Under the pieces are notes generated by a model that was given only the letters and a program-made list of their open reading frames with translations, searched no databases and was not told where the DNA came from. Source: UBA8950 sp034411635 (GTDB lineage Bacteria > Chloroflexota > Anaerolineae > Anaerolineales > Villigracilaceae). Taken from it: DNA of 64,000 nt. A program made the translations under genes and the position numbers. The stretch is from the NCBI GenBank assembly GCA_034411635.1, contig DAOUML010000134.1, positions 22,977 through 86,976 of the forward strand. The letters run 5' to 3'. Of this stretch, positions 1 through 8,186 are shown in pieces. The first letter of the stretch is position 1. Each line of letters starts with the position of its first letter.

Positions 1-1
1 G

Positions 2-310
2 CTTGCTGATCTAATTGGCGCGGGAGATTACAAACAGGATTTTTCGCATTTGTATTCTGTGCGTTTGCAAGACGAGGTCAATAAGTTGGCTGGGGTCTTT
101 GAGTTGATGGCGGGTAAAGTTTATGCTCGCGAACAAACCCTGCGGGCGCGTGTTGAGCAACTGGAAATCATGATTGATGAGAACAAACGCGATAAGCAGG
201 TTAGCGAAATAGTTGATAGCGAGTTCTTTGGTGATTTGCAGAAAAAAGTTCGTGATATGCGGGCGCGCTTCAAATCACAAGATTCGCAAGATGATTCTTC
301 AGCCTCCTAG
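2..310 (+). CDS. C-terminal fragment of a HAMP/coiled-coil signalling protein (5' end outside window)
   Basis: The frame is open from base 2 to the TAG at 308-310, so this is the 3' end of a longer gene; an internal TTG at 50 is not its start. The visible ~100 residues look like the tail of a HAMP-type linker (LIGAGDY...) followed by a charged helix with VYAREQTLRARVEQLEI and SEFFGDLQKKVRDMRAR. The same tail (LxxEVAELRIQIDE, SEYFKDLKAQLRAMR) ends the cNMP-binding protein at 11435-12151, so the two share a module. The missing N-terminus may therefore carry a cNMP-binding or cyclase domain; that is inference. The helix is probably a dimerising coiled coil. Confidence 0.6.
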   Translation, partial: LADLIGAGDYKQDFSHLYSVRLQDEVNKLAGVFELMAGKVYAREQTLRARVEQLEIMIDENKRDKQVSEIVDSEFFGDLQKKVRDMRARFKSQDSQDDSSAS

Positions 311-316
311 ATTGCC

Positions 317-694
317 ATGTTGACTGTACGCACCAGCTTGCGCCCCAGCATAATTCATGGGATTGGGTGTTTTGCCGAGGAACCTATCAAAAAAGGACAG
401 GTTATATGGATATTCAATTCCTATATGGATATTCGCCTACCGGTTGATGATGTTCAAAAATTTCCAGATGCTATTCGTGAATTTTGGCAAATTTATGCCT
501 ACGAAGAAATGCATGATGGTATACGTACTGCCACGTTATCCTGCGATTTTTCCCGGCACATGAATCACTCAACCAGCCCCAATATTCACAAGGGTACAAC
601 TGCACTCTGCGACATAGATGTGGGTGAAGAACTAACCTGCGATTATTACACTTTTGCTCTGGATGCTGACCGCTTACTTTCAAACAAAAAATAG
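317..694 (+). CDS. Small SET-domain protein, putative lysine methyltransferase
   Basis: This 125-residue protein is essentially one SET domain. It has the N-terminal HGIGCFA element, the central FSRHMNHSTSPN block (Asn-His pair of the pseudoknot that binds S-adenosylmethionine) and the closing GEELTCDYY block with the catalytic-type Tyr. Bacterial stand-alone SET proteins of this size exist, and their targets are mostly unknown. The ATG at 317 lies 6 nt after the preceding stop, so the gene is probably cotranscribed with the upstream signalling gene. There is no post-SET Cys cluster. A protein-lysine methyltransferase is likely, but no substrate can be inferred. Confidence 0.75.
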   Translation: MLTVRTSLRPSIIHGIGCFAEEPIKKGQVIWIFNSYMDIRLPVDDVQKFPDAIREFWQIYAYEEMHDGIRTATLSCDFSRHMNHSTSPNIHKGTTALCDIDVGEELTCDYYTFALDADRLLSNKK

Positions 695-735
695 GCTGGA
701 TATCCAGAGAGACACAGTAGCTGGATACCTAAAAT

Positions 736-784
736 ACAGAACTCCTGCGGCATATTTATTACAATTGCAGGAGCTCTGTTTGTT
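736..784 (+). terminator. Hairpin terminator after the SET gene
   Basis: A 13-bp stem (736-748 with 767-779, one wobble) is followed by a T-rich stretch. It faces the convergent minus-strand operon ending at 802 and could serve both directions. Confidence 0.6.
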
Positions 785-801
785 ATATATAGGGGTGTTA
801 G

Positions 802-1191
802 TTATTCAGTTATAGGTGGCTCTTCATTTTTTGCTTTCGCCGTCGCGATTCTATTGTTCAGCGCGCCCCATACACCCTGGGCCAATTTGCTGCCCGCTTT
901 GCGGCGCAGGTTGGCCTGGTAGCGCACTCGTTCGCCATCACCGCGGCGAATGAGCCAGAATTGGCGCGTCAGTTCATCGAGGCTGGGGTTAAGTTCGGCG
1001 CGTTCGGTTTGTGATAGGTTTTCTTCGGCCCATTCCAGAATTTCAGCATAGGTCAATTCGTATTCGCGCAACAGGTAGCGCATAATTTTTCGCAACAATG
1101 GCGATAGTTCAGCCAGGTGCAGCGGGCTAATGCCGCCTTCCTGAGCATCTACCTCCAACCGTTTTTGTAGTCTTTCGAATACTCCGCTCAT
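802..1191 (-). CDS. Conserved hypothetical protein, winged-helix-like
   Basis: This is a soluble, charged 129-residue protein. I start it at the ATG at 1191 because GAGAGG lies 4 nt upstream; an in-frame TTG at 1209 has no such site. The middle (LSPLLRKIMRYLLREYELTYAEILEWAEEN) reads like a helix-turn-helix, and RRGDGERVRYQANLRRK could be a wing, so a winged-helix fold is plausible but unproven. It is the last gene of the operon with the zinc-finger protein, MinD-like ATPase and PrsW-like protease, and may be a regulator or adaptor for them. Confidence 0.55.
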   Translation of the reverse strand: MSGVFERLQKRLEVDAQEGGISPLHLAELSPLLRKIMRYLLREYELTYAEILEWAEENLSQTERAELNPSLDELTRQFWLIRRGDGERVRYQANLRRKAGSKLAQGVWGALNNRIATAKAKNEEPPITE

Positions 1192-1205
1192 GATTCCTCT
1201 CACGG

Positions 1206-1418
1206 TCAATACAATTCCGGCATCGGAATCGGTTCAGGTTGGGGTTGGCACTCGCCGCACCAGATGACATCTGCCACTGCCAGTCCTTTGGGGGTTTGGT
1301 TGCCGCCTAAGAACATGGTGATAAAGCCCGACATTTTGCTGGCATGGTCGCGGCATACGCCACGTCCGCAGAAGGAGCAGACGGCGCGGGCATCTTCTTC
1401 ACAGAACCAACATTTCAT
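1206..1418 (-). CDS. Small zinc-finger (B-box-like) protein
   Basis: This 70-residue protein begins MKCWFCEEDARAVCSFC and continues GRGVCRDH and later WCGECQ. The CxxC/CxxC/CxxxH spacing resembles a B-box or treble-clef zinc site, with a final CxxC. GGAGA precedes the ATG. It lies between the MinD-like ATPase and the 129-residue hypothetical (14-nt gap). Such short zinc-binding proteins usually act as protein-protein adaptors. The Pro-rich tail (PQPEPIPMPELY) may be an interaction peptide. Confidence 0.6.
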   Translation of the reverse strand: MKCWFCEEDARAVCSFCGRGVCRDHASKMSGFITMFLGGNQTPKGLAVADVIWCGECQPQPEPIPMPELY

Positions 1419-1445
1419 GGTTATTCTCCGTTGAACAGATAAAGG

Positions 1446-2225
1446 TTAGCCAAGCCCAAGGATGGTCTGAGCGGCGCGGATGAGTTCCTTCGACCAGGGA
1501 TGGGTGGGGAAGCGCAACGAGAAAAGGTCGGCGCTGCCCATGTCTACCATATCTTCACTGAGTGGCAAAACACCCAACACCGGGGCTTCAAAGGTTTGTT
1601 CACTGTGGGCTTTAATTTGAGCGGGATCGTATTTGGTAAGCGCTTTGTTGACAAACAAGCGAATATTTGGCACATCAAGACTGCGGGCCACATCCAGCGT
1701 TACGGCGGTTCCTTGAAAATCCTGTTGATCGGGGCGTAGTATGATAATCATTTCGTCAGAAATGCCAATCGAGAGCAGGGTTTCCTCGTTCAAGCCGGGG
1801 TGGGTATCGATGAACAGATAATCCAGTTGCAGTTCTTTGCGCAGGGTTTTTAGTCCTTTGTTGAGAATGTTGACATCGTACCCATCGCGCAACACCCGGC
1901 TGATTTCCCCGGTTTTGATGCTGGATGGCACCAGCCAGAGATTTTTATCGGCCAATTGACGTACGCCCGGTTGGGCATCTGCTTCACGCCCGACCAGATG
2001 CGCGGCTTCGGTAATCGAGCAATCGCCATGCAGGTAATCGTTGAGAGTTTTTTGAATGCTATGTTCGTTTAGCCCAAACAAGACGTGAATGCCGGGCGAT
2101 TGAATATCGGTGTCGATCATCGCGACCCGTTTCCCGGCCAGGGCGGCTTGCGCGGCCAGGTTGGCGGTTACGTTGGATTTTCCCGTGCCGCCGCGAAAAG
2201 AGTGAATCGAAATAATTTTGCTCAT
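1446..2225 (-). CDS. MinD/ParA-family P-loop ATPase
   Basis: The true start is the ATG at 2225, overlapping the PrsW stop by 4 nt (ATGA); a longer in-frame reading runs into prsW and is not used. The 259-residue product has a MinD-like Walker A (FRGGTGKSN, residues 10-18), switch I (DTDIQSPG) and Walker B (FIDTHPG). Deviant Walker A motifs normally have a signature Lys before the two Gly; here that position is Arg11, while the P-loop Lys16 is kept. MinD/ParA ATPases form ATP-sandwich dimers and position or recruit partners at the membrane. The operon suggests it works with the adjacent PrsW-like protease and zinc-finger protein. Confidence 0.8.
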   Translation of the reverse strand: MSKIISIHSFRGGTGKSNVTANLAAQAALAGKRVAMIDTDIQSPGIHVLFGLNEHSIQKTLNDYLHGDCSITEAAHLVGREADAQPGVRQLADKNLWLVPSSIKTGEISRVLRDGYDVNILNKGLKTLRKELQLDYLFIDTHPGLNEETLLSIGISDEMIIILRPDQQDFQGTAVTLDVARSLDVPNIRLFVNKALTKYDPAQIKAHSEQTFEAPVLGVLPLSEDMVDMGSADLFSLRFPTHPWSKELIRAAQTILGLG

Positions 2226-3412
2226 TCGTGGTTCTCCTGTTTGGGGTGATTTTTTTGTTCTTCCTGACGTGTTTTGAGATTGGCCCATAAATTCATGCCA
2301 CCGCTTGCGGGGCGCGCGGCGGCTCGTTCTTGGATGAGCGTTTCGAGCCGACCCCATAGCGGGCTGGAATCTTCAGGGAAAGTATGGCGCAGGAAGAGCA
2401 TGGCATAACTGCCCACTTTGCGTCGGGCCTGGTCTACCTGGGCGCGCAGTTTGACAATTTCTTCCTCGGTAGCGCGTTTCATGCGTTCATCGCTTAGGCG
2501 TTCGACAGATTTACGCATAAACCCCAAACGGGCTTGTTTGGTTAAAAAGTCTTTGATTTCAGCGGCTTTTTTCTCCCCAAATCGCTCTGCCAGCGGTTTG
2601 AGAATATCGTCCACACTTTCCATGCGGGTTACAACTGCCGCTTCGCCGCTGGTGACACGGTCGGTCATGCCCAGGCTTTCTTCCAACCAGATTTTGCCAC
2701 TTTTCAGGCCGCGTTTGATGATGTAGGCAATCAGTCCTGCGGAGGCAATTCCGGTCACGGCAGCGTATAGCAATAACAATCCACTGCCAACCCGGGTTAC
2801 AAGATTGTTAAAACCAACATGCAAGAGCATGGCAATTGCCAGGCCTAGCAGACCAACCAAAATGCGCTTCGGCCAGTCACGCTCAAACCGGGCCTGACCA
2901 AGAAAAATCCCCAGAATACTGGTGGCTGCGGCGTGCATCAGGTTCGTAGAAATAACGCGGCTGAGGGCCAATACCAACCCACTTGCCTGGGCGTTTTGAA
3001 TGTATTGAAAATTTTCAAAGATGGCAAAGCCAATTCCGGCGGCGAACCCGTAAACCGCGCCTTCTACAAAATAGGTGAAGCGCGGGCGGCTGATCAGATA
3101 CCAAAGGATTAATCCTTTCAGGATTTCTTCGATGATTGGCGCGGAATAGCGGATGACATCCAGCCGAGTTAGCCAGCCCTGGCTGATGGTAAGGCCGTTG
3201 GCTTCGCTTGCCATAAAGAAGGCGACGATGCCTGCTAAAAACGATAAGCCAATAATTCGGCCTTCGCCGGTTTTGTAAAAGTCCAGTTTGTAGATTGCAA
3301 AAAGCGACAAAGCCGGGATGAGGCTTGCAACCAGATAAGCGGGAAGCAGAATCAACATAGCACTAATATACACTCTTTTTGGTAAATTAAGAAGTTCTCC
3401 GGCAGAAATCAT
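2222..3412 (-). CDS. PrsW-family intramembrane metalloprotease
   Basis: This is a polytopic membrane protein of up to 396 residues. It carries the PrsW/CAAX-like signature: IIEEILKG (Glu95-Glu96), FENFQYI (Glu133) and a later membrane His (NLMHAAATS, His160), the presumed metal ligands. About eight hydrophobic segments fill residues 14-245, followed by a ~150-residue soluble helical tail. PrsW enzymes cleave membrane-anchored anti-sigma factors, and a predicted anti-sigma/ECF pair lies 4 kb upstream, so a link is tempting but inferred. The start is uncertain: ATG 3412 lies inside a terminator hairpin with a purine tract touching the codon, and ATG 3358 would keep all membrane segments. Confidence 0.8.
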   Translation of the reverse strand: MISAGELLNLPKRVYISAMLILLPAYLVASLIPALSLFAIYKLDFYKTGEGRIIGLSFLAGIVAFFMASEANGLTISQGWLTRLDVIRYSAPIIEEILKGLILWYLISRPRFTYFVEGAVYGFAAGIGFAIFENFQYIQNAQASGLVLALSRVISTNLMHAAATSILGIFLGQARFERDWPKRILVGLLGLAIAMLLHVGFNNLVTRVGSGLLLLYAAVTGIASAGLIAYIIKRGLKSGKIWLEESLGMTDRVTSGEAAVVTRMESVDDILKPLAERFGEKKAAEIKDFLTKQARLGFMRKSVERLSDERMKRATEEEIVKLRAQVDQARRKVGSYAMLFLRHTFPEDSSPLWGRLETLIQERAAARPASGGMNLWANLKTRQEEQKNHPKQENHE

Positions 3413-3427
3413 CCTGCCGGAGAACTT
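3392..3427 (-). terminator. Hairpin terminator between the PD40 lipoprotein and prsW
   Basis: A perfect 14-bp stem (3392-3405 with 3414-3427) with an 8-base loop lies 19 nt past the lipoprotein stop. It overlaps the first possible start codon of prsW. Confidence 0.7.
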
Positions 3428-3445
3428 GATTACAGATTGGTAGGC

Positions 3446-6400
3446 TTAGTATCCTGTGCTGGAAACATCACTGGAAGGCCGCCACTGTGACCACTTGTCA
3501 CTTGCAGGGTCAATGGTCATGTTGCTGGCGAAGCCGCCCTGCCAGAAGACCTGGAAGATGTTGGCATCGCCATCGCGCATGGAGGTGAAGGCCAGATTGG
3601 TGCCGCCACAGTCCCAGGTTGGGCCGGAGTCGACGCCCTCGTAGTCGGTGACGCGGTATTCAGTGTCATCGCGCAGGTCGTAGGAGTACAGGTCGAGGTT
3701 GCCGTCGCGTTCCGACTGGTAGGCGATACGGTCCCCTTCGGGTGACCAGACTGCGTTGATGGTCTTGCCATCGGTGGTGATGCGCTTCAGATTCTGGCCG
3801 TCGATATCGACAATGAACAGGTCGGTGCCGCCGTCTACATCAGATATGAAGGCGATTTGCTTGCCATTGGGTGACCAGGCCGGGAAGGTTTCATTGGCCG
3901 GTGAGTCGGTCAGCTGGATTTCATTACCGGTTTCGGTGTCGAGGATGAAGACGTCCCAGTTGCCGTTGCGGTTGCTCTGGAAGACCAGCCAGCGCAATTC
4001 GGGCGAATAGAAGCCATTGATGTCATCTGCCGGGTTGCTGGTGATCTGACGTTCTTCGCGCGTGACCTGGTCGATGGTGAAGAGGTCGAAGTTACCGTTT
4101 CGGTCACTCTGGAAGACGATGGTGCGTTCGTCTGGGCCGTACATCGGGGTGGTGTTATTCGCCTGGGTGTTGGTAAGGCGAACAGGTTCACCGGCTCCAT
4201 CAAGGCCTGTGTAGTAAATTTCCACGTTGCCATCGCGGTTGCTGTTGAAGGCGACCCAGATATCGTTGGGAGAGCGGCTTGGGCGGCTATCGGCGGCGGT
4301 GCTGCGCGAAAGGTTGTACAGGACATGATCTGGGTCAGTTTCGACACCATCCAGGCGGTAGATTTCCAGATAACCATCGCGGAAGGTATGGAAGACCAGG
4401 GTTTGAATACAGATGTTCTCGCCAGTTTGGATAGCCGAGACTGGAGGCAGAGGGGTGGGCGTTGGGGCATCCGGCGTGTCGCAGACCACCTTGAACGAGG
4501 AGGAACTGTTGTTGCCCAGATAAGTGACCGTAACGGTGTACTCGCCATTGGTCTGTTTGCCGATGTTTTCTGTCAGCGGCAGTTGAGTGTCAGCGGGGTA
4601 TTCCCGGTTGAAGATCTGGTTGCCCTGAGCGGTGGTGACGATGACGCGGATTTTATCGCTCAGTGGCCCGCCGCTGTTATCGACGGTGAAGGAAATTTCT
4701 CCTTGCGGGGTGCATAGTCCGTTGGCCTGGATGCTGGGCGGGATGACCGTTGGCGTGGGCGTTGGGGTTGGGGCCAGGCACTCTACTTCAGTGGACGACG
4801 AAGTTTCTTGCAGCATGTAGGAGACAACGATTTCATATTCGCCGGGGGTTTGCTGCCCAATATCAACGGTGAGCGGCAGGGAGGTGTTCTGGTCGTAATC
4901 TTCATTGAAGACTTCGTTACCCTGACTGTTGTAGACCGTTACGCTGAAATCGCCTTGCAACGGGCCGCCATTATTGCTGACGGTGAAGATGACCGTATTC
5001 TTGCCAACCGGACACTGCCCGGCAACGCTCAAATCAGGCGGAACGGGGGTGTTGGTCGGGGTTGGGGTTGGGGCCAGGCACTCCACTTCAAAGGAAGATG
5101 AAGTTTCCATCGGCATGTAGAAGACCTCGATTTCATATTCGCCGGGGGCTTGCTGTCCAATATCAACGGTGAGCGGCAGGGAGGTGTTCTGGTCGTAATC
5201 TTCACTGAAGACTTCATTGCCCTGGTTGTTGTAAACCGTTACACGGAAGTCACCTTGCAACGGGCCGCCGTTATTGCTGACGGTGAAGATGACCGTATTC
5301 TTGCCAACCGGACATTGCCCGCCAACGCTCAAATCAGGCGGAACGGGGGTATTGGTCGGGGTGTTGGTTGGCGTGAAAGTAGGTGTAAAGGTGGGGGTGA
5401 AAGTTGGGGTGAAAGTTGGTGTATTGGTCGGCGTGTTGGTTGAGGTGCTGGTTGGGGTAGCCGTTGGCAGGTTGCAGGTTACATCGTCGCGGATGGGGCC
5501 TTGTGCACTGGCAGGGTGTCCGGCTGGCCGATCAACTTCCATCATTACTTTCTGGCCGGGGTAGGGGCCGAATTCAAAGGTCTGGCTTTGCTTTCCGGCG
5601 AGTTGCAGGGAGCCGCTTTCGGTCAGGACGCCATCGACGTACATGCGCCACTCGACCGAGTTACGCATATCGCCTTCGCCCGCGTCGCCGGTGTTGGTGA
5701 CGGTGAAGGATGCTTTGCCCAGTGCAAGGCATTGTCCATTGATATCCAGGCTTGATCGGTCCCAAACGTCAGTGGCGGTTGGGGTAATGGTCGGTGTGTT
5801 GGTGGGGGTATGAGTTGGCGTAAAGGTAGGAGTATTGGTAGGCGTACTGGTTGGGCGCTGGGAGCAGAATCCGGTTACGCTCAGGTTGACCGATGACAGG
5901 AAACTGGTTCGGTAGGTTACGTTCATGGTTGCATAGCCTGCGCCATTAACGCGTAACTCTTCTCCCGGTCCCAGATTGGCGCTGCCAGACTTGGCGGGGT
6001 CTGAAAGACTGTATGACCCATCGCTCACCGTGCCTGAGACATTGGTGATGACGAAGGTGGCCGAAAGGTCATTGTTGCAGAATACTTGCAGGTCAAGTTG
6101 GCCATCCAGAACGGTTTCTGTGGGGGTCAATGTGGGCGTATGGGTTGGTGTATTGGTTGCCGAAGGCGTAAAGGTAGAAGTTGGGGTAAAGGTGGCGGTG
6201 TGGGTTGGCGTGATGGTCGGCGTCATCGACGGGGTAAATGTTTGCGATGGCGTAAAGGTTAGCGAAGGCGTGAAGGTTAATGTCTTTGTCGGAGTTTGGG
6301 TGCGGGTAAATGTTTGCGTGCGCGTTGGGGTTTGGGTGCGTGTATTTGTTGGCGTGCGCGTAGCCGTTGGCGGTTTGGGGGTGCGCGTGTTTGTAGGCGT

Positions 6401-7699
6401 GCGCGTCATGGTTGGGGTGCGTGTATTTGTAGGGGTATTCGTGATCGTAGGCGTGTTTGTAATGGTGGGTGTATTCGTGATGGTCGGTGTGTTCGTAATG
6501 GTAGGCGTGTTGGAAGGTGTGAAAGTAAGAGAGGCGGTCGGCGTATTGGATGGGGTGAATGTGTTTGAAGGGGTGAAGGTTGGGGTGCGTGTTTTGGTTG
6601 GGGTACGGGTATTGGTTGGGGTGCGGGTGTTGGTTGGGGTGCGGGTAGCCGTGTGAGTTGCCGTTGGAACAGGCGTATTGGTGAATGTGGCTGTAGGCAG
6701 GGGCAAGCAAGTTCCCGTTGCGCCCAAATTGACATTGTCTAATTGCGATGTTGCATACACAACTGTTATGGAAGCATTACCAGCCACATTGAAAGAAATC
6801 CGCTCGCCAGGTCCGAGTCTGAATGTGCCGCTCTGATCTGGTTTTCCGGGTTCGCTGATGGTGTATTCGCCGTCTTCGAGCATGGGGCCGCCCGCGTTAG
6901 TAATGCGGAAGGTGGCTGAAAGATCGTTATTACAGAGTACGCTTAAGCCGAGATAAGGATCATTGACCGGCGTTGCGGTTTCAGTAGCAGTTGGCGGGAT
7001 TGGGGTGTTGGTGGGCGTGAAAGTAGGGGTGAAAGTAGGGGTAGTTGTTTGCGTAAATGTTGGGGTAATGGTGGCGGTGTTTACGGGTGTGTTGGTAGGC
7101 GGAGGCGGGGTGTTGGTGGGCGGGTCGCCTAATTTAAACTCAACATGTGAAATTTCTTTACAAGTGCTTCCGCTGCCGACGCGGTCAACCCCGGCTCTAT
7201 TGGTACCGATACCTGAGACAGAATAACAACCGTCATTAACGTTTCCGTCATAGTAAAAATGAGATGTGCCGGACTTAATAATAACAGCAAGAATAATTTT
7301 TCCGGAAGGCGCATCATAATTGTAAGATTCGGCTCCATAGTCAAGTTTATCATCGCCATCAGGATGATTTCCTCCCAGCCCAGTAATAACCGTAGCAGCC
7401 GGGACGGGGGTCTCTGTGGGGGTGGCGGTAGGAACCGGCGTTTGCGTGGGTTCTTCGGTTGCTTCGGGGGTGGATGTTGGCTCTTCCGTCGCTTCGGCAG
7501 TTGGCTCTTCCGTTGCTTCGGCGGTTGGCTCTTCCGTTGCTTCGGCGGTTGGCTCTTCGGTCGGCTCTTCCGTCGCTTCTATAGCCGCGCCTCCCAGTCC
7601 TCCATCAGGAAGCGGACCACATGCAGAAAAGAGCATTGCAAAGATAACAAAGATTGAAAAAATATTGAAAAGGTGTTTTGTTGGGTTTTGGGTACTCAT
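3446..7699 (-). CDS. Giant Thr/Pro-rich lipoprotein with repeated immunoglobulin-like domains and a PD40 propeller
   Basis: The 1417-residue protein starts with a lipoprotein signal (hydrophobic residues 11-26, lipobox LFSAC, Cys27). Next come EEPTAEAT repeats and long TNTPT linkers, likely extended, possibly glycosylated cell-surface stalks. Between linkers lie two copies of a CNNDLSATFxITNxxG domain, a single related domain and three copies of a CPVGKNTVIFTVSNNGGPL-type domain, all with beta-sandwich (CARDB-like) character. The last ~320 residues form a TolB-like propeller with PD40 blades (SRSPNDIWVAFNSNRDGN, WSPNGKQIAFISD). Such architectures are common in Chloroflexota. It sits directly downstream of the ECF sigma/anti-sigma pair and may be its target. 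Ligand unknown. Confidence 0.85.
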   Translation of the reverse strand: MSTQNPTKHLFNIFSIFVIFAMLFSACGPLPDGGLGGAAIEATEEPTEEPTAEATEEPTAEATEEPTAEATEEPTSTPEATEEPTQTPVPTATPTETPVPAATVITGLGGNHPDGDDKLDYGAESYNYDAPSGKIILAVIIKSGTSHFYYDGNVNDGCYSVSGIGTNRAGVDRVGSGSTCKEISHVEFKLGDPPTNTPPPPTNTPVNTATITPTFTQTTTPTFTPTFTPTNTPIPPTATETATPVNDPYLGLSVLCNNDLSATFRITNAGGPMLEDGEYTISEPGKPDQSGTFRLGPGERISFNVAGNASITVVYATSQLDNVNLGATGTCLPLPTATFTNTPVPTATHTATRTPTNTRTPTNTRTPTKTRTPTFTPSNTFTPSNTPTASLTFTPSNTPTITNTPTITNTPTITNTPTITNTPTNTRTPTMTRTPTNTRTPKPPTATRTPTNTRTQTPTRTQTFTRTQTPTKTLTFTPSLTFTPSQTFTPSMTPTITPTHTATFTPTSTFTPSATNTPTHTPTLTPTETVLDGQLDLQVFCNNDLSATFVITNVSGTVSDGSYSLSDPAKSGSANLGPGEELRVNGAGYATMNVTYRTSFLSSVNLSVTGFCSQRPTSTPTNTPTFTPTHTPTNTPTITPTATDVWDRSSLDINGQCLALGKASFTVTNTGDAGEGDMRNSVEWRMYVDGVLTESGSLQLAGKQSQTFEFGPYPGQKVMMEVDRPAGHPASAQGPIRDDVTCNLPTATPTSTSTNTPTNTPTFTPTFTPTFTPTFTPTNTPTNTPVPPDLSVGGQCPVGKNTVIFTVSNNGGPLQGDFRVTVYNNQGNEVFSEDYDQNTSLPLTVDIGQQAPGEYEIEVFYMPMETSSSFEVECLAPTPTPTNTPVPPDLSVAGQCPVGKNTVIFTVSNNGGPLQGDFSVTVYNSQGNEVFNEDYDQNTSLPLTVDIGQQTPGEYEIVVSYMLQETSSSTEVECLAPTPTPTPTVIPPSIQANGLCTPQGEISFTVDNSGGPLSDKIRVIVTTAQGNQIFNREYPADTQLPLTENIGKQTNGEYTVTVTYLGNNSSSSFKVVCDTPDAPTPTPLPPVSAIQTGENICIQTLVFHTFRDGYLEIYRLDGVETDPDHVLYNLSRSTAADSRPSRSPNDIWVAFNSNRDGNVEIYYTGLDGAGEPVRLTNTQANNTTPMYGPDERTIVFQSDRNGNFDLFTIDQVTREERQITSNPADDINGFYSPELRWLVFQSNRNGNWDVFILDTETGNEIQLTDSPANETFPAWSPNGKQIAFISDVDGGTDLFIVDIDGQNLKRITTDGKTINAVWSPEGDRIAYQSERDGNLDLYSYDLRDDTEYRVTDYEGVDSGPTWDCGGTNLAFTSMRDGDANIFQVFWQGGFASNMTIDPASDKWSQWRPSSDVSSTGY
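4761..5351 (-). repeat. 300-bp tandem duplication inside the lipoprotein gene
   Basis: Two adjacent units with an exact 300-bp period (4761-5060 and 5061-5351) are nearly identical at the DNA level. Each encodes one ~100-residue beta-sandwich domain plus linker. High nucleotide identity points to recent expansion. Confidence 0.85.
6433..6510 (-). repeat. 18-bp tandem repeats coding NTPTIT
   Basis: About four to five 18-bp units encode consecutive NTPTIT hexapeptides in the Thr/Pro stalk. Synonymous changes show selection to keep the peptide. It is coding low complexity, not a CRISPR. Confidence 0.8.
7477..7580 (-). repeat. 24-bp tandem repeats coding EEPTAEAT
   Basis: Three near-identical 24-bp units (7477, 7501, 7525) and a degenerate fourth encode the acidic EEPTAEAT stalk just after the lipidated Cys. 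Confidence 0.8.
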
Positions 7700-7719
7700 G
7701 TTGCTCTCTCCTCAACTTC

Positions 7720-8184
7720 TTATTTTTGGCGTTTAAGCCAGGCGATTAGGGCAATGAGAACGGCCCCTGTAATGATAGCGAGCGGTAACCAGTCAGAATT
7801 TTCCTGAGCGCTGCCCGTAAGGGATGTCTTTATTTCTGGAAAAGGCGTCAGCAACAGGCCGATTAAAACAAGTAAAGCCAGGCCTCCAGCAACTGCAAGA
7901 TTTGGAATTTTGCGGGCAATTGGCATATTATTTACGGTTAGTCTTTCTTTTCTGGCGGCGATTAATAGATTTTTGCGTATGCGCATGCGCGTACTTTCAT
8001 CCGGTTGCGCGCTTTTCACAGCCGTTTTCAGGTCGATAATCGTTTTTTGTAGTCTGGCGAGTTCGTTGTCCTGAGTTGCCTGGTTCATGTCTAACTCTTT
8101 ATTATTGTTGTCAAGCGCCTGATCAGCAAATTGGGCGAGTTCTTCATCTAAGCGGGATTCGTTATCTAAATTGTTGTCTTGCAT
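7720..8184 (-). CDS. Putative membrane-anchored anti-sigma factor
   Basis: The 154-residue protein has an acidic N-terminal helical region (DEELAQFADQAL; ARLQKTIIDLK), a basic stretch (RMRIRKNLLIAARKERL) and two hydrophobic segments (about 96-112 and 132-149). It follows the ECF sigma gene with a 2-nt gap, the usual place for its anti-sigma factor. There is no HxxxCxxC zinc motif, so it is not a ZAS-type protein. The LDEELAQFADQAL segment resembles the sigma-binding start of membrane anti-sigma factors. The role is inferred mainly from position and topology. Confidence 0.6.
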   Translation of the reverse strand: MQDNNLDNESRLDEELAQFADQALDNNNKELDMNQATQDNELARLQKTIIDLKTAVKSAQPDESTRMRIRKNLLIAARKERLTVNNMPIARKIPNLAVAGGLALLVLIGLLLTPFPEIKTSLTGSAQENSDWLPLAIITGAVLIALIAWLKRQK

Positions 8185-8186
8185 TG

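Noticed and set aside
5976..7657. Several long frames and a CRISPR-like periodic pattern in the Thr/Pro repeat region
   Set aside because: The periodicity comes from codons for TNTPT peptides in the lipoprotein; there are no unique spacers, and the other frames are shadows.
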